A stretch of DNA of 64,000 nt, from assembly GCF_031582905.1 (NCBI RefSeq), contig NZ_CP133990.1:682001-746000 (forward strand), written 5' to 3'. A model generated the notes under the pieces. The model was not told the origin of the DNA and did no database searches. It worked only from the letters and a program-made list of their open reading frames with translations. This DNA comes from Pengzhenrongella sp031582905 (GTDB lineage: Bacteria; Actinomycetota; Actinomycetes; Actinomycetales; Cellulomonadaceae). The translations under genes were made by a program, and so were the position numbers. Of the stretch, positions 11,086-18,781 are shown piece by piece; the stretch's first letter is position 1; each line of letters starts with the position of its first letter.

Positions 11086-11403
11086 TCAGCGGAAGACCCA
11101 GGCGCGGTACAGGACGAAGTTCCAGCCCGTGGTCAGCACGACCGCCAGCGTCTTGGAGACCAGCACGGGCAGGCCCAGCCGGGAGCCGACCTCGAGGATG
11201 ATCAGCGTGACGACGAAGTTCGCCAGGAGGAGCGCGCCGTAGCGGAGCGCGTGCCGGTGCACCCCGGCACCGGCCGGGGAGCTGAACCTCGGACGGTTGA
11301 GCAGGAAGTTGGCCACGACGCTGGTCCAGAACCCCACGGTGGCGGCTGCCCACACGGGCATCCCGGCGCGCGACAGGACGTGGAGCAGTCCGGCGTCGAT
11401 CAC
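11086..11403 (-). CDS. GtrA-family membrane protein (start uncertain)
   Basis: From GTG 11403, 105 residues with three to four helices: WAAATVGFWTSVVANFLLNR and a C-terminal TGWNFVLYRAWVFR are typical of GtrA, proposed to help flip polyprenyl-linked sugars. The same frame upstream still reads like GtrA (RVVAYLVIGGVSYVIDAG), so the true gene is longer, probably starting near 11490 just after the DUF2304 stop. No ATG/GTG/TTG exists there in frame, which suggests another undetected base error or an unusual start. Cotranscribed with DUF2304 and GT2 genes. Confidence 0.75.
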   Translation of the reverse strand: MIDAGLLHVLSRAGMPVWAAATVGFWTSVVANFLLNRPRFSSPAGAGVHRHALRYGALLLANFVVTLIILEVGSRLGLPVLVSKTLAVVLTTGWNFVLYRAWVFR

Positions 11404-11499
11404 GTAGCTGACGCCGCCGATGACGAGGTAGGCGACGACCCGGCTCCGGCGCGCCGCGGCCAGTGCCGCCTCGAGGCGCGACGACTCGGCGACGACGAC

Positions 11500-11895
11500 T
11501 CAGCCCTCGTGGCCGGGAGACGGCCGAGCCGCGGGTGCGTCAGGCTGCGGGTGGCGGTTCTCGACCTCGCGCACCCGGGCCTCCAGCAGCGCGTGCTCCT
11601 CGGCGAGCGTGCGCATCTCCTCCTCCATGGTGGAGAGCTCGCCGCTGATCTGGAGGCACACGGCGAGCAGGACGCTCATCGCGAGCGCGAAGAGGAGGTT
11701 CGCCGGAACCTGCACGCCCGTCACGTCCGTGAGCCAGAAGACGACGCTGGGGAAGGCGGCGAGCAGGCACACGCCGAGCCCCAGGACGATCCAGATCGCC
11801 GCGTACTTCTCCTTCACCCTGCGGGTGAGCAGCAGGCCGAAGAGCAGCGCCAGGAAGACGAGCGACAGCGTGATCGACAGCGCGTACCCGCTCAC
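11500..11895 (-). CDS. DUF2304 membrane protein
   Basis: 131 residues. Three hydrophobic helices (near residues 3-24, 32-55, 64-85) followed by a Glu/Arg-rich amphipathic segment predicted as coiled coil and a short Pro-rich tail. This is the DUF2304 architecture, repeatedly found beside DPM1-like GT2 enzymes and thought to help them at the membrane. The GTG start overlaps the stop of the upstream GT2 by 4 bp (GTGA), so the pair is translationally coupled. Intact. Confidence 0.85.
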   Translation of the reverse strand: MSGYALSITLSLVFLALLFGLLLTRRVKEKYAAIWIVLGLGVCLLAAFPSVVFWLTDVTGVQVPANLLFALAMSVLLAVCLQISGELSTMEEEMRTLAEEHALLEARVREVENRHPQPDAPAARPSPGHEG

Positions 11896-12635
11896 GCCGC
11901 CGCCACCTGGTCGAAGACCTCTCGCGGACGCACCAGCGCCAGGAGGAGCGCGAGGACCGCCCGGCCGAGGAAGAGAGCGGCCTTCGCCGGCGACTGGGAC
12001 GGGGTGCCCGCAGCCCGGGCGCGCATCGTCACGCCGACCTGGCGCACGACCAGCCCGGCACGTGCGGCGGTCACCAGCGCCTCCACGGTGTCTCCGAGGT
12101 ACTCGGCGGGGTAGTTGCGCGCGTAGATGGCGATCGCCCGAGGACCGCACGCCTTGAACCCCGATGTGGTGTCGGTGAGCCGTGTCCCGGTCACCCGCGA
12201 CAGCGCGCGCGACAGGAGTGTCATCGCCCAGCGTCGGGGGCCCCGGACGGCGTACGTGCCGGTGCCCGCGAACCGCGCACCGATGACCACGTCGGCCGCC
12301 TCGTCGTGCAGGACGGCCAGCAGTCGGGGGACGTCCTTGGGGTCGTGCTGCCCGTCGGCGTCGAGCTGGACCATGACGCCGTACCCGTGCCGCTCCGCGT
12401 ACTTGTAGCCGGCTCGCATGGCCCCTCCGACGCCCAGGTTGATGGGGAGCTCGAGGACCGCGACACCGGCCGTCCGGGCGATCTCCGCGGTGCGGTCGGT
12501 CGATCCGTCGCTGACCACCAGCACGTCGACGTGCGGCAGCCCGTCGGCGAGCTCCTGCAGGACTCCGCCGAGCGAGCCCTCCTCGTTCCACGCGGGCAGC
12601 ACGACGAGCTCGGGTGAGCGTCCAGGCACATGCAC
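11892..12635 (-). CDS. DPM1-like family 2 glycosyltransferase
   Basis: 247 residues, intact. LPAWNEEGSLGGVL, VVSDGSTDRT, the donor/metal motif QLDADGQHDP and DTTSGFKACG are hallmarks of dolichol/polyprenyl-phosphate mannosyl- or glucosyl-transferases. It likely charges polyprenyl phosphate at the inner face of the membrane. The GTG start has TAGGAT 6 nt upstream at 12642-12647 (leaderless). First gene of the GT2-DUF2304-GtrA unit, a set that together resembles a GtrA/GtrB-type lipid-sugar module. Sugar unknown. Confidence 0.87.
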   Translation of the reverse strand: MHVPGRSPELVVLPAWNEEGSLGGVLQELADGLPHVDVLVVSDGSTDRTAEIARTAGVAVLELPINLGVGGAMRAGYKYAERHGYGVMVQLDADGQHDPKDVPRLLAVLHDEAADVVIGARFAGTGTYAVRGPRRWAMTLLSRALSRVTGTRLTDTTSGFKACGPRAIAIYARNYPAEYLGDTVEALVTAARAGLVVRQVGVTMRARAAGTPSQSPAKAALFLGRAVLALLLALVRPREVFDQVAAA

Positions 12636-12700
12636 CGGTCGATCCTAGCGGCCGGCGAGGTGGCGAACCCGGCCGGCGGGCCGAGGTCGGCGCGCCGCCG

Positions 12701-13320
12701 TCATCGCCCGCCGAGGGACGCCACGTAGGCCACGACGTCGTCGTGCACCGGCAGGAGGCCGGATCCGACGGCCTGCGCCAGGCTGGGCGCCGCCGCGTCC
12801 TTGTCGGAGAGCTGCGGGGTGAGGGTCCGGCCGTCGCGGCCCGTGGTCGGCCAGGCGATGCCGACCTCGGGGTCGAGCGGGTGGATGCCGTGCTCGCGTC
12901 CGGGTGCGTACCCGGTGGAGCACAGGTACAGCACCGTCGAGTCGTCCTCGAGGGACATGAACGCGTGACCGAGGCCCTCGCTGAGGTAGATCGCGCGTCG
13001 GTCCACGTCGTCGAGCAGGACGGCGTCCCAGCGGCCGAACGTCGGCGAGCCCACCCGCAGGTCCACCGCGACATCGAGGACGGCGCCCTTGGCGCAGGTG
13101 ACGTACTTCGCCTGCCCCGGGGGACGTCGGCGAAGTGGATTCCCCGCAGCACGCCGGCCGCGGACACCGAGCAGTTCGCCTGCTGCAGGTCGAAGGCATG
13201 CCCCACCGCCTCGGTGAACGGACCGCCCTGGAAGTACTCGAGGAAGACCCCGCGGGGGTCTCCGTGCTGCTTCGGGGTGATCTCCCACGCCCCGGGGACC
13301 TCGAGCTCGCGGTACGTCAT
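12701..13320 (-). CDS. rmlC: dTDP-4-dehydrorhamnose 3,5-epimerase, one frameshift
   Basis: Restored product about 206 residues, near the usual RmlC length. MTYRELEVPGAW, DPRGVFLEYF and GVLRGIHFAD (with the conserved His of the cupin active site) are followed by QAKYVTCAKGAVLDVAVDLR and DRRAIYLSEGLGHAFMSLED, both RmlC signatures. It converts dTDP-4-keto-6-deoxyglucose to the L-lyxo form on the way to dTDP-L-rhamnose. The G run at 13119-13123 (C run on the coding strand) is one base short, splitting DVP from PGQAKY. A good GAGAGGA ribosome site precedes ATG 13320. Divergent from rmlD. Confidence 0.9.
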
Positions 13321-13421
13321 GGTGGTCCTCTCGGCGTTGGCTGCGTCGGTCGTCGACGGCGGTCCAGCGTAGTCAGCCCCTAGTCTGGGCGGGCTGACGA
13401 GACGACGTGGGGAGACGCGCT

Positions 13422-14273
13422 GTGCGCTGGGTGGTGGTGGGGGCAGGGGGCATGCTCGGCCGGGAGATGACGGCGCTGCTCGAGCGCGGCGGGCACGAGG
13501 TGCGGGCGGTGGACCGCTCGTCGGTCGACATCACCGCCCCGGCGGCGACCGCCGGGCTGGCCGAGGGGGCCGACGTGGTGGTCAACTGCGCCGCCTACAC
13601 CGCTGTGGACCCGGCCGAGGAGCACGAGCCGGAGGCCTTCGCGGTCAACGCCGTGGGTGCGGCGAACGTGGCCCGGGCCGCGCGCGTCGCCGGTGCCCGC
13701 CTCGTGCACGTCTCGACCGACTACGTCTTCGACGGGCACGCGTCCAGCCCGTACGCCGAGGACGCCCCGATCGACCCGCGCTCCGCGTACGGCCGCACCA
13801 AGGCCGCGGGGGAGTGGGCGGTGCGGGCCGAGTGCCCCGACCATCTCCTCGTGCGCACGGCGTGGCTGTACGGCGCGCACGGCGGGTGCTTCCCGAAGAC
13901 CATCGCGCGGGTGGCGCGCGAGCGCGGCGGCCTGGACGTCGTCGACGACCAGGTGGGGCAGCCGACCTGGACCGGCGACCTCGCCGACCTCGTGCTGCGG
14001 CTGGTGACCGCCGGGGCGCCGGCGGGGACCTACCACGGGACGTCGTCGGGCGAGGTGTCCTGGCACGGCTTCGCGCAGGCGGTCGTGGCGAGCGCCGGGC
14101 TGGACCCCGCGGTGGTGGCCCGCACCTCGAGCGCGGCGTTCGTCCGCCCGGCAGCCCGACCGGCGTACTCCGTGCTGGGGCACGAGCGACTGCGGGCGGC
14201 CGGGGTGGCGCCGATCGGCGACTGGGCCGAGCGCTGGGCGGCCGCGGCGGACGGCGTGCTCGCCGCCGGTTGA
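13422..14273 (+). CDS. rmlD: dTDP-4-dehydrorhamnose reductase
   Basis: 283 residues, intact. Rossmann Gly motif VVGAGGMLGREM, the substrate-site VHVSTDYVFDG and the catalytic Y-x3-K in SAYGRTKAAGEWAV mark RmlD, which makes dTDP-L-rhamnose with NAD(P)H. GTG 13422 is preferred to the in-frame GTG at 13407 because GGGGAG at 13409-13414 then has correct spacing. TAGTCT at 13380-13385 is a likely -10. It lies between rmlC and rmlA, on the opposite strand from both. Confidence 0.92.
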   Translation: MRWVVVGAGGMLGREMTALLERGGHEVRAVDRSSVDITAPAATAGLAEGADVVVNCAAYTAVDPAEEHEPEAFAVNAVGAANVARAARVAGARLVHVSTDYVFDGHASSPYAEDAPIDPRSAYGRTKAAGEWAVRAECPDHLLVRTAWLYGAHGGCFPKTIARVARERGGLDVVDDQVGQPTWTGDLADLVLRLVTAGAPAGTYHGTSSGEVSWHGFAQAVVASAGLDPAVVARTSSAAFVRPAARPAYSVLGHERLRAAGVAPIGDWAERWAAAADGVLAAG

Positions 14274-14291
14274 CGGCGGCGCCGGACGAGG

Positions 14292-15176
14292 TCAGGCGAG
14301 CGGGTCGTTCTCCCGCAGCTCCAGCAGCTCCAGCAGGTAGGTGCCGTACCCCGACTTCACGAGGCGCTCGGCCCGCTGACGCAGCTCGTCGTCGGTGAGG
14401 AAGCCACGGCGCCACGCCACCTCCTCCGGCGACCCCACCTTCAGGCCCTGCCGGTGCTCGACCGTCCGCACGTAGTCCGACGCCTCGAGTAGCGAGTCGA
14501 ACGTGCCGGTGTCGAGCCACGCGGTCCCGCGGGGCAGCACCTCGACCTGCAGGCGGCCCTGCTCGAGGTAGGTGCGGTTCACGTCGGTGATCTCGTACTC
14601 GCCGCGCGCGGACGGCTCGAGGTCGCGGGCGATCGCCAGCACGTCGTTGTCGTAGAAGTACAGCCCGGGCACGGCATAGCTGGACTTGGGCTGTGCGGGC
14701 TTCTCCTCCAGGGACAGCGCGATGCCGTCTGCGCCGAACTCGACCACGCCGTAGCTGGTCGGGTCCGCGACGCGGTAGGCGAAGACGGCGGCGCCGTCGA
14801 TGTCCGCGAAGCGCTCCAGGCGCGAGCCGAGGCCGGGACCGTAGAAGATGTTGTCGCCGAGCACGAGCGCCGCGGCGTCGGAGCCGACGAAGTCGGCCCC
14901 GAGGACGAAGGCCTGCGCGAGGCCGTTCGGCTGCTCCTGGACGGTGTACGTGATGGAGATCCCGAACTGCGAGCCGTCGCCCAGCAGGCGCTGGAACTGC
15001 TCCGCGTCGTGCGGCGTCGTGATCACCAGGACGTCACGGATGCCCGCGAGGATCAGGGTCGACAGGGGGTAGTAGATCATCGGCTTGTCGTACACCGGGA
15101 CGAGCTGCTTGCTGACGCCCAACGTGATCGGGTGCAGTCGTGTCCCCGAGCCTCCGGCCAAGATGATCCCGCGCAT
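14292..15176 (-). CDS. rmlA: Glucose-1-phosphate thymidylyltransferase
   Basis: 294 residues, the usual RmlA length, intact. The nucleotidyl-transfer loop GIILAGGSGTRLHPIT, KQLVPVYDKPMIYYP, VLGDNIFYG with the catalytic Asp, and AWLDTGTFDSLLEAS are all present. It makes dTDP-glucose from dTTP and glucose-1-phosphate, the first step to dTDP-L-rhamnose. It converges with rmlD (18-bp gap). rmlB, the 4,6-dehydratase, is absent from the window. Confidence 0.93.
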   Translation of the reverse strand: MRGIILAGGSGTRLHPITLGVSKQLVPVYDKPMIYYPLSTLILAGIRDVLVITTPHDAEQFQRLLGDGSQFGISITYTVQEQPNGLAQAFVLGADFVGSDAAALVLGDNIFYGPGLGSRLERFADIDGAAVFAYRVADPTSYGVVEFGADGIALSLEEKPAQPKSSYAVPGLYFYDNDVLAIARDLEPSARGEYEITDVNRTYLEQGRLQVEVLPRGTAWLDTGTFDSLLEASDYVRTVEHRQGLKVGSPEEVAWRRGFLTDDELRQRAERLVKSGYGTYLLELLELRENDPLA

Positions 15177-15306
15177 GGCCCCTAGTGTGCCGCACGAGTC
15201 CGTGGGTGACCGCCGGGCTGCCGCCGCGTCGCACCGGCACGGCCGGGACCCTGTCATGGGCCGCCGGACGGCCGATTAGCCTGGGCGACGACGAGAGGAC
15301 GTGCGG

Positions 15307-16497
15307 GTGTACACGATGCGAGGAGTCACGCGGGACTACGCGTGGGGCTCGAAGGACGCCATCCCCGAGCTGCTCGGTACGCCGGCGGACGGGTCGCCGG
15401 TCGCCGAGATGTGGTTCGGCGCCCACCGGAGCGCACCGGCGGCGCTGGACGACCAGGTCCACGGCGACCTCGCCGCGCTGATCGCCTCGGACCCGAGCAC
15501 GATGCTCGGTGACGACGTCCGGGCGCGCTTCGGCGACTGCCTGCCGTACCTGCTCAAGCTCATCGCCCCCGCGCAGCCGCTGTCCCTGCAGGTGCACCCG
15601 CACGTCGAGCGCGCCCGGGCCGGGTTCGACGCGGAGGAGCGCGCGGGCATCCCGGTCGACGCGCCGCACCGGAGCTATCGCGACCGCAACCACAAGCCGG
15701 AGCTGGTCTACGCGTTGACGCCCTTCGAGGCCCTGTGCGGCTTCCGGGCGCCACGTCGCGCCGCCGAGCTGTTCGCCGGGCTCGGGTCACCCGTCGCCGA
15801 GAAGCTGCGCAGCCAGCTGCGGGCGGACCCGTCGCCCGGTGGGGTCCGGGCCGCCTTCACGAGCCTGTTCGCCCCGGCCAGCCGCCCGTCGCCGGAGGAC
15901 GTCGCCGAGCTCGTCGCCGCGTGCCGGGACCGCCTGGCCGCCGGGTCGACGTCGCCCCGGGCCGACACCACGGTCCTCACGCTCGCCGACGCCCACCCCG
16001 GAGACCCGGGGATCGTGGCCTCGTTGCTGCTCAACCCGGTCTCGCTCCAGCCGGGAGAGGCGCTCTTCGTCCCCGCCGGTGGCGTCCACGCCTACCTGGA
16101 AGGGCTCGGTGTCGAGGTCATGGCGAACTCCGACAACGTGCTCCGTGCGGGGCTGACGGCCAAGCACGTCGACGTGGAGGAGCTCCTGGAGGTGGTCGAC
16201 TACGTCGCCGCCCCACCGATCCGCACCGCACCCGAGGTGTTCCACGGCGCGACCCGCGTCTTCTACGCCCCCGTCGACGACTTCGAGCTGTCCGTCACCG
16301 AGCTGCTCGACGAGGCCGTCCACCCGCTGCCCGGGCGCGGGCCCCGCATCCTGCTGTGCCTCGACGGCTCGGTCACCGTGGCGTCCGGCGGCGACGAGGT
16401 GCGCCTGGAGCCGGGGCGGTCCGTCTTCGTGCCGGCGTCCGAGGGAGTGCTCACGGCTTGCGGGACGGGCACCCTGGTGCAGGCCGACGTGCCGTGA
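15307..16497 (+). CDS. manA: Mannose-6-phosphate isomerase, type I
   Basis: 396 residues, intact. TRDYAWGSKDAIPELLG, the zinc ligand motif QPLSLQVHPH, the signature YRDRNHKPELVYALTPFEAL and GGVHAYLEGLGVEVMANSDN define type I phosphomannose isomerase, which interconverts fructose-6-P and mannose-6-P. With manB near 27 kb it supplies GDP-mannose precursors. GAGAGGA at 15293-15299 fits GTG 15307 better than GTG 15301; a TAGCCT -10 sits at 15277-15282. Divergent from rmlA. Confidence 0.92.
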   Translation: MYTMRGVTRDYAWGSKDAIPELLGTPADGSPVAEMWFGAHRSAPAALDDQVHGDLAALIASDPSTMLGDDVRARFGDCLPYLLKLIAPAQPLSLQVHPHVERARAGFDAEERAGIPVDAPHRSYRDRNHKPELVYALTPFEALCGFRAPRRAAELFAGLGSPVAEKLRSQLRADPSPGGVRAAFTSLFAPASRPSPEDVAELVAACRDRLAAGSTSPRADTTVLTLADAHPGDPGIVASLLLNPVSLQPGEALFVPAGGVHAYLEGLGVEVMANSDNVLRAGLTAKHVDVEELLEVVDYVAAPPIRTAPEVFHGATRVFYAPVDDFELSVTELLDEAVHPLPGRGPRILLCLDGSVTVASGGDEVRLEPGRSVFVPASEGVLTACGTGTLVQADVP

Positions 16498-16619
16498 GAC
16501 GGCGGTCCCGGGGTCGCTGAACGCCCGTGACATGGCCGGCGCCGCCCTGCCGCGGCCGGGGTGCCGGTGGTGCCTGTGGCGCGGCCGACGCCCCATGCCT
16601 CGCCGGTAGGGTGTCGGGC

Positions 16620-17484
16620 GTGCCCGCCCCCGTCTGCTGCGTCTGCCTCACCCCGATGAGCTCGATGGCGACCACGTGGCAGTTCCGGTGTGCCGAGTGC
16701 GGCACGCAGGCGTCCGACCTCGACGTCACGATCAACGACAGGGTCGACCTCGTGGACGAGGACGCCCGCGCGACGGGACTGCACGAGCTGCGCAGGCGGA
16801 ACAACGCGACGGTCGTGGCGCGGGTCACGGCATGGGGGCACCACCCGGGGCGAGGCTGCTCGACGTGGGCAGCGCGCACGGCTGGCTGCTCCGGCAGGCG
16901 ACCGACGCGGGGCTGCGAGCCGTGGGCGTCGAGCCGGACGTCGCCGTCGCGCGCCGTGCCATCGACGACGGCGCCGACGTGCGGGTGGGCTTCTTCCCCG
17001 ACGCTCTGCGGCCGGACGACCGCTTCGACGTCATCACGTTCAACGACGTGCTCGAGCACCTGCCGGACCCGCGCGCTGCCGTCGAGGAGAGCGCGAGCCG
17101 GCTCGTGCCGGGCGGGCTCCTGGTCGTCAACATCCCGGACCGCCGGGGGTCGTCTACCGTGCCGCCGAGGTGCTGCGCCGGATGGGCGTGCCGGGCGTGT
17201 CCGACCGCCTGTGGCAGCGCGGGCTGCCGTCTCCGCACCTGTGGTACTTCGACGCGGACGGCCTGACCCGACTGGGACGGTCGCTCGGCCTGGAGGTGGT
17301 CGACGTGGCGCACCTGCCGAGCATGAGCCGGCGGGGACTGTGGTCGCGGGCGCACTTCGACCGCCGCCCGTCGCCGGTCACCGTGGCCTCCGTCGTCGTG
17401 GGGTGGCTGGCCGCGCCGCTGCTCAACTCCCGACGGCTGAGCGACATCATGCTGGTCGCCTTCCGCAAGCCGGACGCGTCCTGA
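16620..17484 (+). CDS. Zinc-ribbon SAM-dependent methyltransferase, two frameshifts
   Basis: Restored product about 288 residues. The N-terminus has two Cys-x2-Cys pairs (CCVC and CAEC), a probable zinc ribbon. The methyltransferase fold follows: SAM loop LLDVGSAHGW, acidic VGVEPD, TFNDVLEHLPDP and LVPGGLLVVNIPDR; the C-terminus carries a hydrophobic segment. Such class I enzymes in polysaccharide loci often methylate sugars or lipid carriers; the substrate is unknown. G runs at 16847-16850 and 17145-17149 are each one base short. GTG 16620 has TAGGGT at 16607-16612, 7 nt upstream (leaderless). Confidence 0.82.
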
Positions 17485-17530
17485 CGTCACCGCGGCGGGA
17501 GCCGGGCCGGCGGCTCTCGCCGCCGCGCCG

Positions 17531-18270
17531 TCAGCGGGGGCGCTGATGCGCTCCGTGGCGACGAGGCGCTCGCGGCGGGGCGGGTCGGCGGCGAGGTCCG
17601 CCGCGACGGGCTCGGCGACCAGGACGAGCGAGCCGTCGGCGGACAGCACCGCGAGCGTCGAGCGCAGCAGCTCGAGCACCGCGTCGTACCGGTCGCCACC
17701 GGTCGCCAGGAGCACGCGGGCGCCCGGAGCGGTGGGGGTCGTGGCCGGGGCCAGCAGCTCCGCGTGCGTCACCGCGACGCCGGCGGCGGTCTCGAGCGCG
17801 GGACGGTCGGGCTCGGTGCCCGGCACCCACCCGAGGACGTCCCCGTAGGTCATGACGGCCGACGCGGCGTCGATGGCGCCGGGCGGGAGGTCGCCGTCGA
17901 CGGCCCGCGCGAGCGCCGGGAGCGCCACGGCGACGAGCTGGCCCGCGTCGGAGTGGGTGTCGACCCGGTCGGTGACGACGACGTCGGCCGGCGCCCCGTC
18001 GCCACCGACGACGACCGTCGCTCCGCAGCGCCATGCGGACAGCGCCCACAGCACGGTCCGCCAGTGCGGCGGCAGGTCCAGACGGATCCGGGTGCCCGGG
18101 CCGGCGTCGAGCTCCTCGACCAGGAGGTTCGTCGTCTTGGACACCCAGTTCGCCAGGACGGCCCCGGAGAGCTCGACCCGCTCACCGCCGTCCCCGTACC
18201 AGGTCAGCCGGGGCCGCCCCGGCTCCCGGGTGACGAGGTCGAGCACCTGGGCCACGGACGCGGGAGTCAT
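17531..18270 (-). CDS. TIGR03089 family protein, frameshift at the stop
   Basis: Restored product about 246 residues. It resembles a stand-alone N-terminal half of an adenylate-forming enzyme: LTWYGDGGERVELSGAVLAN, AWRCGATVVVGG and a C-terminal ERISAP, as in the actinobacterial TIGR03089 family. No catalytic adenylation motif (TSGTTG) is visible, so activity is doubtful. As written the frame runs on past the natural end; one extra C in the run at 17536-17540 gives an immediate TGA at 17533-17531. Leaderless start: TACCCT at 18278-18283, 7 nt before ATG 18270. Confidence 0.82.
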
Positions 18271-18343
18271 GGCTCCCAGGGTAGGGCAGCCGCCCGTGCG
18301 GTCCCGTCACGGTCGGACCGTCCACCGCCTACCACCTGCCCGC

Positions 18344-18372
18344 TTGACTATCGGGAACGACACGCGTGTAAT
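18344..18372 (+). promoter_or_regulatory. Sigma-70-type promoter of whiB
   Basis: TTGACT (18344-18349), 17-nt spacer, TGTAAT (18367-18372): the best housekeeping-type promoter in the window, about 50 bp upstream of the whiB start. Confidence 0.75.
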
Positions 18373-18376
18373 TCCC
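18353..18376. promoter_or_regulatory. 24-bp dyad overlapping the whiB promoter (candidate operator)
   Basis: Half-sites GGGAA and TTCCC flank the perfect palindrome ACACGCGTGT, with 2-nt spacers. The dyad covers the promoter spacer and the -10 box, so a bound dimer would block polymerase. Which regulator binds is unknown. Confidence 0.5.
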
Positions 18377-18421
18377 CCAGCGAAATCAACTTCCCGTCGC
18401 ATTCGAGCCGGAGGCACCTGC

Positions 18422-18748
18422 ATGTGGAATCTGCTCGACGAGGACGGCCCGTTCCCCTCGGACCACGACCGTCCGGTCACCGCGGTGGCCCCCGTGCTGC
18501 CCATCTTCGGCACCCCGCAGGACGACCCTGCCATGGGGTGGCAGGAGCGTGCACTGTGCGCCCAGACCGACCCGGAGGCGTTCTTCCCGGAGAAGGGCGG
18601 CTCGACGCGCGAGGCGAAGCGCGTGTGCACGGGCTGCGACGTGCGCTCGGAGTGCCTGGAGTACGCGCTCGAGCACGACGAGCGGTTCGGCATCTGGGGC
18701 GGCCTGTCGGAGCGGGAGCGGCGCAAGCTCAAGCGTCGCGTGGTCTGA
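18422..18748 (+). CDS. whiB2: WhiB-family iron-sulfur transcriptional regulator (WhiB2/WhmD-like)
   Basis: 108 residues. Four cysteines in WhiB order (RALCAQTD, then CTGC with CxxC spacing, then SECLEY) bind a [4Fe-4S] cluster, followed by the G[V/I]WGG turn (FGIWGGLSERER) and a basic tail KLKRRVV that contacts DNA/sigma factor. AQTDPEAFFPEKGGSTREAK is characteristic of the WhiB2/WhmD branch, linked to septation and cell division in mycobacteria and to sporulation septation in Streptomyces. GGAGG at 18410-18414 precedes ATG 18422. Context (metallopeptidase, DUF3499 and manB downstream) matches the whiB2 region of other actinobacteria. Confidence 0.92.
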   Translation: MWNLLDEDGPFPSDHDRPVTAVAPVLPIFGTPQDDPAMGWQERALCAQTDPEAFFPEKGGSTREAKRVCTGCDVRSECLEYALEHDERFGIWGGLSERERRKLKRRVV

Positions 18749-18781
18749 CCACCGCCCGTGACGGGCGCACCATAGGGACAG

